From Phycisphaerales bacterium UBA1926 (lineage in GTDB: Bacteria; Planctomycetota; Phycisphaerae; Phycisphaerales; UBA1924), in NCBI GenBank assembly GCA_002337215.1, contig DDFO01000054.1, positions 1 to 5,209 of the forward strand: a DNA stretch of 5,209 nucleotides. The letters are read 5' to 3'. The position numbers were made by a program, and so were the translations under genes. This document shows positions 1 through 4,668 of this stretch, one piece after another. The notes beneath the pieces are model-generated. The model was not told the DNA's origin. It worked only from the letters and a program-made list of their open reading frames with translations, and ran no database searches. Within the stretch, counting starts at the first letter, position 1; each line of letters opens with the position of its first letter.

Positions 1-35
1 CCCGGAGAAGGCACCGCCGTCTCCGGGGCACCCGC
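1..35. repeat. REP-like hairpin repeat, copy 1
   Basis: The arms CCCGGAGA (1-8) and TCTCCGGG (20-27) are perfectly complementary. Inside them GGC (10-12) can pair with GCC (16-18) around an ACC triloop, with one A/G mismatch between the two stems. The right flank reads GGCACCCGC. All 35 bases recur exactly at 170-204, and 30 of the first 34 recur at 2190-2223. The element may begin left of the window. There is no T-tract on either side, so it does not look like an ordinary intrinsic terminator. It most resembles a REP-type intergenic palindrome; membership in a genome-wide family is an inference from three copies in 2.2 kb. Confidence 0.85.
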
Positions 36-60
36 GTCCGGAGGACCCGGGCCCGTGAAT

Positions 61-102
61 CGGTTCGAGGATTGGGTGCCACGGTTCGAGGTTTGGGTGC
101 CA
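61..102. repeat. 21-bp tandem duplication (two units)
   Basis: Units at 61-81 and 82-102 are identical except for one base (A71 versus T92). Each begins CGGTTCGAGG and ends TTGGGTGCCA or TTTGGGTGCCA. A third unit is only hinted at by CGGT at 103-106. Each unit carries GGGTGCC, the reverse complement of the GGCACCC that flanks every hairpin repeat in the window, so the two repeat types may be related in origin. No function can be assigned. Confidence 0.85.
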
Positions 103-147
103 CGGTGACGCCGCGCAGCGACACCGTCGCGGAGCGGTTTCACCGTG
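101..147. repeat. 47-bp nested palindrome
   Basis: Three nested sets of arms are visible. CACGGTGA (101-108) pairs with TCACCGTG (140-147), CCGC (111-114) with GCGG (134-137), and GCGAC (118-122) with GTCGC (126-130) around an ACC triloop. The internal loops are symmetric (2x2 and 3x3), giving 17 base pairs on one axis. It has no T-tract and codes for nothing I can recognise. It could be a long RNA hairpin, a cruciform or the end of a degenerate mobile element. It overlaps the end of the tandem duplication by two bases. Confidence 0.75.
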
Positions 148-169
148 TCGATCGCCGACAAGCGCAGAT

Positions 170-204
170 CCCGGAGAAGGCACCGCCGTCTCCGGGGCAC
201 CCGC
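170..204. repeat. REP-like hairpin repeat, copy 2
   Basis: This is an exact 35-bp copy of 1-35 in the same orientation. It lies 24 nt beyond the stop codon of the minus-strand dockerin-protein gene, so it would sit in the 3' untranslated part of that transcript. Read on the minus strand, the hairpin is followed by GATCTGCGC rather than a U-run. A role in mRNA 3'-end protection or Rho-assisted termination is therefore possible, but canonical intrinsic termination is not supported. Confidence 0.85.
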
Positions 205-228
205 ATGCGGATAGAACCCGTTGAATCC

Positions 229-1419
229 TTACGGGCAGTCCGCCGTGAACGACGCGACGAACGCGCCGATATCGGCCAGGTCGAAGGTCCCGCTGCCGTC
301 GAAATCGACCGCGTCGTCCATGCCGAGGAAGGCGTCGATGAAGGCCGACACATCCGCGAGATCGAGCACGCCGCAGGGCAGGGCGAGGTCGGCGGGGCAG
401 GCGGGGCCGCACGGGTTGGATTGCGGGCCGACGAGCCAGGTGAAGAGGTTGACGGCGTAGGCGGCGTTGTCGAAGCGGTTGATGTTCGTGCCCGCCCCGT
501 TGAGGTTGAAGAAGGTGTTGCGGTCGATGTGCCCAGCGATGCGTCCCGCGTCCGGACCCGCGCCGACAGTCGCGACCGCGAGCGTCGCGTCCCGCGGGCC
601 CACCGCCCGGCTCGTCCCCTGCCCCGGGAAGCGGTCGTTGTTCCGCGTCTGCTGGCCCGGCCTGGCGCGGATGACGATCGTGCTCACCACGCCCGGCGCG
701 GTGTCGATCTCGGGGACGACGATCGGCGAGACCCCCTCGCCGTCGATGACATCGATGATTGTGTTGCCGTCGGTGCCGACGACGATCGGGTGATCGGGCG
801 TCACAAAATCGCCGTCGCTCCGGCGGAGGGCGTACGTCCCGCGGTCCTGCTGCATGGTCCAGCCGAACCGGTCGAGGAAGGCCTGGTCGGAGGTGGGGGC
901 GTCGGACCACGATCCGCCGAAGTTCGCGTCGGAGATGAACAGCACGCCGCCGCCCGAGCGCACGTAGGCCTCGATCGCGTCCACCTGCTGCTGGCCGAAG
1001 GGCGCAGAATAGTCCGCGTTGTTCGAGCCCAGCACGACCGCGTCGTAGGCCGACAGGTCCAGCGACGCGAAATCGAGCGGGGCCCCGGTCGTCGGCCCCG
1101 TCGCGGGGGCGTCCGCTTCGAGCGGCTCGGCGATCTGCGAGACGACGAAACCGTTGGCACGCAGCAGTTCGGCCAGCTCGAACCAGCCGTGGTTGCCGCC
1201 CGAAGTCGAGGTGTTGGTGATATCGGCGAGCTGCTCGGTCCGGGCCGCGTCGTTACCCGCTTCGAGAAACCCGCCGCTGCGGTCGGCCCCGCGGACGAAG
1301 AGGATCGCGGGGCCGTCGCCTGACTCCGGGCCGGGCCCCGGAGCCGTGCCGGCGACGGCCGGGGCTGGGACAATCGTGAGCAGCAGGGCGGGGAACAGCC
1401 GAACGATCGAGCAACGCAT
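229..1419 (-). CDS. Exported GATase/ThuA-like protein with GC-type dockerin
   Basis: The product is 396 aa. Residues 1-23 form a signal peptide with a likely AVA|G cleavage site. Residues ~38-331 resemble the class I glutamine amidotransferase-like (ThuA/DUF4350-type) fold. Signs of this are the strand YDAVVLGSNN (125-134), then VDAIEAYVRSGGGVLFISDANFG (split here at 146 and 168), and a closing GHIDRNTFFN (296-305) with YAVNLFTWLVG (321-331). The position where active amidotransferases carry the nucleophilic Cys reads SD (163-164), so amidotransferase activity is unlikely; it may be a binding or structural domain. Residues 337-396 form a planctomycete GC-type dockerin: Cys 337, 341, 349 and 395, and two similar segments, GVLDLADVSAFIDAF and GTFDLADIGAFVASF. 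In that family the dockerin is thought to anchor exported proteins, but its partner is not established. The ATG has a good Shine-Dalgarno site and the stop is TAA. The lipoprotein gene lies 89 bp upstream. The dockerin call is firm; the biochemical role is unknown. Confidence 0.85.
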   Translation of the reverse strand: MRCSIVRLFPALLLTIVPAPAVAGTAPGPGPESGDGPAILFVRGADRSGGFLEAGNDAARTEQLADITNTSTSGGNHGWFELAELLRANGFVVSQIAEPLEADAPATGPTTGAPLDFASLDLSAYDAVVLGSNNADYSAPFGQQQVDAIEAYVRSGGGVLFISDANFGGSWSDAPTSDQAFLDRFGWTMQQDRGTYALRRSDGDFVTPDHPIVVGTDGNTIIDVIDGEGVSPIVVPEIDTAPGVVSTIVIRARPGQQTRNNDRFPGQGTSRAVGPRDATLAVATVGAGPDAGRIAGHIDRNTFFNLNGAGTNINRFDNAAYAVNLFTWLVGPQSNPCGPACPADLALPCGVLDLADVSAFIDAFLGMDDAVDFDGSGTFDLADIGAFVASFTADCP

Positions 1420-1426
1420 GGGGTCT

Positions 1427-1432
1427 CTCCTT
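1427..1432 (-). promoter_or_regulatory. Ribosome binding site of the dockerin-protein gene
   Basis: AAGGAG on the minus strand ends 7 nt before the ATG at 1419. It fixes the start at the codon that gives a clean signal peptide. Confidence 0.8.
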
Positions 1433-1508
1433 GGGTTGAGGGGAGCGTACCGCCACGTCGCAGAACGACCAAGTCAATTCGCCGTACACATGTTCCGTGA
1501 AACTCGTT

Positions 1509-1946
1509 TCAGTTTTCGAGGTTGTCGAGATATCGCATCGAGAGATTGGTATCGCCGCGCACTTCGACCTTGAGGCTCGCGATTGTTCCGCTGTCGTCGT
1601 TGCGCACGAGTGCGGCATCGCCTGGCGAGAACCGGAACGCGGCGCGCTCGCCTGGGCCCAGCGTGGCGACCTCGGAGGTCTGGCCGTCGCGTTCGAGCAG
1701 CAGCGTCGCCGGGACGCTGCCGCGGTTGGTCACGGCGGTGGTGAACGATCCGCGCTGCCCGCCGCCGAGGACGAACGTCTGGGCGGGCGGCACCCGCAGG
1801 CCCGAGGTCAGCCCCGCGGGCAGTATGGGCCAACTGATCTGCGGAACGGGCGGCGCCGCGACGCGGACCTGCTCGGGTTGCGAGCACGAGGCGAGCATCC
1901 CGATGAGCGCGCACGGAAGAGCGGCACGCAGTGCGAGTGGTGGCAT
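1509..1946 (-). CDS. Small predicted lipoprotein, function unknown
   Basis: The product is 145 aa. The N-terminus is a lipoprotein signal peptide with lipobox L18-A19-S20-C21. Serine at +2 favours the outer membrane under the E. coli sorting rule, which is not proven for planctomycetes. A Pro/Ala-rich linker (~24-48) leads into a β-rich domain (~50-145). Its segments, such as GSFTTAVTNRGSVPATLLLERDG (67-89) and LGPGERAAFRFSPGD (96-110), look like a small Ig-like or β-sandwich module. It ends VEVRGDTNLSMRYLDNLEN. I do not recognise the family. The start is supported by AAAGG at 1954-1958, 7 nt before the ATG, and the stop is TGA. It lies 89 bp upstream of the dockerin gene on the same strand, so co-transcription is possible, but that gap also has room for a separate promoter. 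The overlapping ORFs in other frames have no lipobox or ribosome site. Confidence 0.8.
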   Translation of the reverse strand: MPPLALRAALPCALIGMLASCSQPEQVRVAAPPVPQISWPILPAGLTSGLRVPPAQTFVLGGGQRGSFTTAVTNRGSVPATLLLERDGQTSEVATLGPGERAAFRFSPGDAALVRNDDSGTIASLKVEVRGDTNLSMRYLDNLEN

Positions 1947-2246
1947 GGATGTACCTTTCGGTTATGAGATCAGGCGTAGTGGACTGACCGGTTGACCAAC
2001 GCTCTGCCATACTGAGCAGATCGCTGCGTTGCCGGGATGGACAACCGATGCGAAGGTTTCGCGGGGTTCGAGTCGCGGATGCGGGGCTCGTGGAACTTCC
2101 CTCGATCGGCGGGCGTCCCGGAGACGGGGGATGCAACGGTTTCGCCGCGTCGGCTTCGCTGATCGAAATAGGGCCGGACAGGGCAAGAACCCGGAGAAGA
2201 CTGAGCCGTCTCCGGGGCACCCGAGCGGGACGTCAGCCAACACGAC
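1947..2246. other. 300-bp intergenic region, no gene seen
   Basis: This region lies between the hydrolase stop and the lipoprotein start, both on the minus strand. It contains the lipoprotein ribosome site (1954-1958) and hairpin repeat copy 3 (2190-2223). It also contains an 11-bp fragment, CCCGGAGACGG (2117-2127), which is an inverted match to the right arm of that repeat (2206-2216). The short ORFs here are rich in Arg, Pro and Gly and have no start signals. I could not place a convincing -35/-10 promoter. Confidence 0.6.
2190..2223. repeat. REP-like hairpin repeat, copy 3 (diverged loop)
   Basis: It matches the other two copies at 30 of 34 positions. All four differences fall in the six central loop bases (ACTGAG here, GCACCG in copies 1 and 2). 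Both 8-nt arms (2190-2197 and 2209-2216) and the GGCACCC flank are unchanged. It sits 23 nt past the stop codon of the glycoside hydrolase gene, almost the same distance as copy 2 from the dockerin gene. Conserved arms with a drifting loop fit selection or homogenisation acting on the stem. Confidence 0.85.
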
Positions 2247-3614
2247 TCACTCGCGCCCGATCTTCACCGGCATCGTCGTGCACACCGCCCCGCCCTCGTC
2301 GTCGAAGGCGTAGGCCAGCACGAGGGCCGAGTCGTCGGCGGTCTCGGGCATGAAGACCGTGCCAACGCCCTGCGTCGCGTCGAAGCTGTGCGTGCCGCGC
2401 ACCGCGAAGGGCCCCGCGACCGCCATGTACCCGCCCGCCTTCTTGCTCAGCACCCAGAGCGTGAACCGCAGCACGTCGCCGTCCGCATCGGTGCCCGCGA
2501 CGCGGACGGCCAGTTCCCCGCCCGGCGAGACGACCGCCTCGCGCGAGCCGTCCGATGTCTCCAGCGCCGTGATCAGCGGGGCGTGGTTCGCGACCGGGTG
2601 CGACCCGGTGAACCGCCGGCCCAGCACCTCGGCGTGCGGCGTGATCAGCGGGTAGCCGGGCTGGCCCTCGACTTCTTCCATCTTCTCGGCCTGCTGAACG
2701 CCACTGGGATGCGGGCTCAGCAGCAGGCTGAAGTAGGAAGGGCGCTGCATGCCGAACTGCCCCCACACGAACGCCGTTGAGCCCAGGCACCGCGGGGCCG
2801 CCTCGATCGCGTCGTAGCACGCGTCGATCTCCGCCGCCCGGTCGGCGGGCAGATCGTCGTAGGCCGTGCCCCATTCGGTCTTGGAGAAGTTCCAGGGCCC
2901 CTTGCCGTTGAACTCGCTGTAGTAGTAGGGCTTGCCCCAGTGCTCCTCCATGTTGCGGATGCCGCCGCGGACCGCGCCCACGCTGTACGACTGCACGCCC
3001 ACGACATCAAGGTCGGGCGCGTAGGTCTTGATCTTCTCGATGTTCTCGGGCTTGGCGTTGATCATCGTCAGGCTGGTCAGCGCGAGCGGGTATCGCTCGT
3101 GGATCGCCTCGCTCATGAGGTTCACATACTCGAGGTACTCGCGGTCGAGATGCACCTCGTTGCCCAGGCCCCACATGAGGATCGCGGGGTGATCGCCGAT
3201 CGCCTCGACCTTGGCGACGAACTTCGCGAGCCGCTCGTCCACGTTCGCGCTGTAGTCCACGTTCCAGGTCTCGCCGTTCCGCCCCTTGTTCTTGCCCTGG
3301 TGGGGCATCCACTCGCTGACGACGACCTTGATGCCGAGTTCGTGCGCTTCATCGAGGACCGACCGCGTCGAGCCCTCGCCCGATTTCGTGTTGAGCGTGT
3401 AGCCCCGCACGGTGTTGATGCCGAAGGTCTTGGCGAGCCCGAGTTCGCGCGTGCCGCAGACGCCCCGGATCGTCCACCCGTCGCCGAAGCGTTCGTACCG
3501 CTCGGCCTGCGCGGGCGTGAGGTTCTCGACGAGGGCATCGAGGTCGATCCCGGCCGCGGGCCGGGACACGATCGTGAGCAGCGCCGCGAGGAGGAGCAGT
3601 CGGAAAACGCGCAT
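2247..3614 (-). CDS. Secreted clan GH-A glycoside hydrolase (GH2-type TIM barrel) with Ig-like domain
   Basis: The product is 455 aa from the chosen start. Residues 1-22 are a signal peptide (MRVFRLLLLAALLTIVSRPAAG). Residues ~48-335 look like a (β/α)8 barrel of clan GH-A, closest in feel to the GH2 C-terminal catalytic domain. It contains GINTVRGY (65-72), HPAILMWGLGNE (142-153) with E153 as likely acid/base after the β4 strand, and VVGVQSY (204-210). KPYYYSEFNGKGPW (228-241) supplies E234 as likely nucleophile on β7, and CLGSTAFVWGQ (276-286) supplies the β8 Trp. Residues ~341-450 look like an Ig- or cadherin-like module (AGTDADGDVLRFTLWV, 373-388). The N-terminal β-domains of classical GH2 enzymes are missing. 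The substrate cannot be read from sequence; export suggests an extracellular or periplasmic β-glycan. The in-frame ORF extends upstream to an ATG at 3746, but that gives 44 residues ahead of the signal peptide and lacks a ribosome site. GGAG lies 6 nt before 3614. The stop is TGA. Confidence 0.85.
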   Translation of the reverse strand: MRVFRLLLLAALLTIVSRPAAGIDLDALVENLTPAQAERYERFGDGWTIRGVCGTRELGLAKTFGINTVRGYTLNTKSGEGSTRSVLDEAHELGIKVVVSEWMPHQGKNKGRNGETWNVDYSANVDERLAKFVAKVEAIGDHPAILMWGLGNEVHLDREYLEYVNLMSEAIHERYPLALTSLTMINAKPENIEKIKTYAPDLDVVGVQSYSVGAVRGGIRNMEEHWGKPYYYSEFNGKGPWNFSKTEWGTAYDDLPADRAAEIDACYDAIEAAPRCLGSTAFVWGQFGMQRPSYFSLLLSPHPSGVQQAEKMEEVEGQPGYPLITPHAEVLGRRFTGSHPVANHAPLITALETSDGSREAVVSPGGELAVRVAGTDADGDVLRFTLWVLSKKAGGYMAVAGPFAVRGTHSFDATQGVGTVFMPETADDSALVLAYAFDDEGGAVCTTMPVKIGRE

Positions 3615-3620
3615 GAGAAT

Positions 3621-3624
3621 CTCC
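3621..3624 (-). promoter_or_regulatory. Ribosome binding site deciding the hydrolase start
   Basis: GGAG within TGGAGATTCTC on the minus strand lies 6 nt before the ATG at 3614. Together with the signal peptide that follows, it favours this start over the upstream in-frame ATG at 3746. Confidence 0.7.
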
Positions 3625-3655
3625 AGAGAAGGGGTCTTCCGCAGTCTATCGCCCA

Positions 3656-3705
3656 ATCCGCCGAAGGGCGAGTTAAGCGTCAAGCGCCCAGCGATTTCGG
3701 CGGAT
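3656..3705. promoter_or_regulatory. Long inverted repeat upstream of the hydrolase gene
   Basis: ATCCGCCGAA (3656-3665) and TTCGGCGGAT (3696-3705) are perfect 10-bp inverted arms. Directly inside, GGGCG (3666-3670) pairs with CGCCC (3685-3689). On the minus strand a TTGACG hexamer, like a -35 box, falls in the loop, but I see no -10 at proper spacing. The element ends 41 nt before the hydrolase ATG, so it could be an operator or a leader hairpin. It is not a typical terminator because no T-run follows it. A regulatory role is inferred from position only. Confidence 0.5.
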
Positions 3706-3774
3706 GGCCCGGCCAGGACCCATCTCGGTTCGCACGCCCGCCGCACGCGCCGGGCGGACGAAATCCGGGCGCAG

Positions 3775-3797
3775 AAAAAAGGCCCCGTCCGGGGCCT
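3775..3797 (-). terminator. Rho-independent terminator of dps
   Basis: On the minus strand a 7-bp stem, AGGCCCC (3797-3791) pairing with GGGGCCT (3786-3780), closes a GGAC tetraloop and is followed by a run of T (3780-3775). It begins 43 nt past the dps stop codon. The compact GC-only stem with an immediate U-tract is the textbook form, and it is the only such structure in the window. It should insulate the downstream hydrolase gene from dps transcription. Confidence 0.9.
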
Positions 3798-3839
3798 GTC
3801 GAGTCGTGGCAGCGGTGCCCGCGCGGCACAGCCGGGCGA

Positions 3840-4397
3840 TCACTCCGCCGCGGCCGGCTTCTGCAGCGAGAACCCCAGCGAGTCCTCGCCCAGGAAGTGA
3901 TCGAGGTGATGGGCGCGGTCCTCGACCTTGAGCAGGATGCCCTTGAGCAGCGTCTCGGTGCCGAAGTCCTCGTTCGCGGTGCACAGCTTGATCGTCTTGC
4001 GGAGGTTCGCCGCGATCAGGCTCTCGTACTCGCGGTCCCGCGCGAGCATGTCGCCGATGCGGAAGATGCCCTCGGGCTCATGCTCGATGTACGCCAGGTC
4101 CGACTGGGCCGCGGGCGACGAGGTCGGCACGCCGCCGATCGCGGTGATCCGCTCCGCGATCGCGTCGAGCTGCAGATGGATCTGGTTGTACCCCTCCTCG
4201 AGGAAGAGGTGGATGTCGCGGAACTGCGGGCCCTCGACCAGCCAGTGATGCTTCTGATACTGGTGGAAGAGCACGAAGAACGTCGCGAGGTGCCGGTCGA
4301 GCTCCGGGATGATCGCCTTCGCGGCGTCCTCGGCGAGGTTGATCGGGTTCTCCTCGATCTCCGACGCCGGGCGCCACGGTGTGCTGCTGTAACTCAT
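3840..4397 (-). CDS. dps: Dps-family ferroxidase / DNA starvation protein
   Basis: The product is 185 aa, slightly longer than typical Dps (about 160-170). Dps proteins form hollow 12-subunit shells in the cytoplasm that oxidise Fe(II), preferably with H2O2, and store the iron, shielding DNA from Fenton damage. The inter-subunit ferroxidase ligands are visible at E. coli-like positions: H51 in HHWLVEGPQF, H63, then D78 and E82 in LDAIAERITAIGG. The usual Asp at 67 is Glu here (LFLEE). The N-terminal ~30 residues are acidic to neutral, with no Lys cluster, and the C-terminal tail is short (LQKPAAAE), so E. coli-style DNA binding through a Lys-rich tail is not evident. AAGGA (4405-4409) lies 7 nt before the ATG and the stop is TGA. 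The gene is monocistronic by appearance: it has its own terminator, and a divergent gene lies upstream. Peroxide or stationary-phase control is usual for the family, but no operator is recognisable here. Confidence 0.93.
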   Translation of the reverse strand: MSYSSTPWRPASEIEENPINLAEDAAKAIIPELDRHLATFFVLFHQYQKHHWLVEGPQFRDIHLFLEEGYNQIHLQLDAIAERITAIGGVPTSSPAAQSDLAYIEHEPEGIFRIGDMLARDREYESLIAANLRKTIKLCTANEDFGTETLLKGILLKVEDRAHHLDHFLGEDSLGFSLQKPAAAE

Positions 4398-4668
4398 CGA
4401 GTATTCCTTTCAAAGAAGGCCGTCCAACGAAGGCCGAGTTGTTGTCGAAGTTGAGCGGGCGCGGTTGCCCGGGAGACTGTATTCGCACCCCCGCGTGCGG
4501 CAGATTCGACGCGGATCTCCCGATCCGTATGAAGTCCAAACAGACCCGCCATGAACCACCTAAACAGGTGTGTTAATGAATCGCCACCGACGCCTGCCGA
4601 CGCGCTTTCGCCCGCGCTCACCCCAGACGAGTGGTCGGGTGCGCATTCGTCGGGCACATTGTCACGCC
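4398..4668. other. Divergent intergenic region with three small inverted repeats
   Basis: These 271 bp separate dps (minus) from the exported-protein gene (plus) and should hold both promoters, though none is convincing by eye. Three short perfect inverted repeats occur: CGCAC/GTGCG (4484-4488 and 4495-4499), CGGATC/GATCCG (4512-4517 and 4522-4527) and CACCT/AGGTG (4557-4561 and 4566-4570). A direct repeat GAAGGCCG (4415-4422, 4429-4436) lies just upstream of the dps ribosome site. Any of these could be an operator or leader hairpin. In DNA this GC-rich, some will be chance. Confidence 0.5.

Noticed and set aside
1..204. Possible CRISPR array from the repeated elements
   Set aside because: There are only two hairpin copies separated by 134 bp, and the 21-bp units are directly abutting with no spacer. 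No cas gene is present.
145..1323. 392-codon plus-strand open frame opposite the dockerin gene
   Set aside because: The product is low-complexity and Arg/Val/Gly-rich, with no ribosome site, and it runs through hairpin repeat copy 2. The opposite strand has a signal peptide and dockerin.
1472..1477. TTGACT on the minus strand as a -35 box for the dockerin gene
   Set aside because: No -10-like hexamer occurs 16-19 nt downstream; the nearest candidate is about 22 nt away and poor.
2065..2074. GGTTCGAGTC, resembling a tRNA T-arm
   Set aside because: The flanking bases do not form the 5-bp T stem, and no acceptor, D or anticodon arms can be fitted around it.
1962..2243. Small minus-strand ORF between the hydrolase and lipoprotein genes
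   Set aside because: Its first residues are simply a translation of hairpin repeat copy 3. It has no ribosome site and no recognisable fold.
3735..3756. CGCCCG/CGGGCG hairpin between the hydrolase and dps genes
   Set aside because: A 6-bp GC-only stem with a 10-nt loop is common by chance here, it lacks a T-run, and the true dps terminator lies just before it at 3775-3797.
2940..4454. 504-codon plus-strand open frame opposite the hydrolase and dps genes
   Set aside because: Its translation is rich in Arg, Val, Leu and Asp without domain structure. It spans the dps terminator and intergenic DNA and lies antisense to two well-supported genes. Long antisense frames are expected at this GC content.
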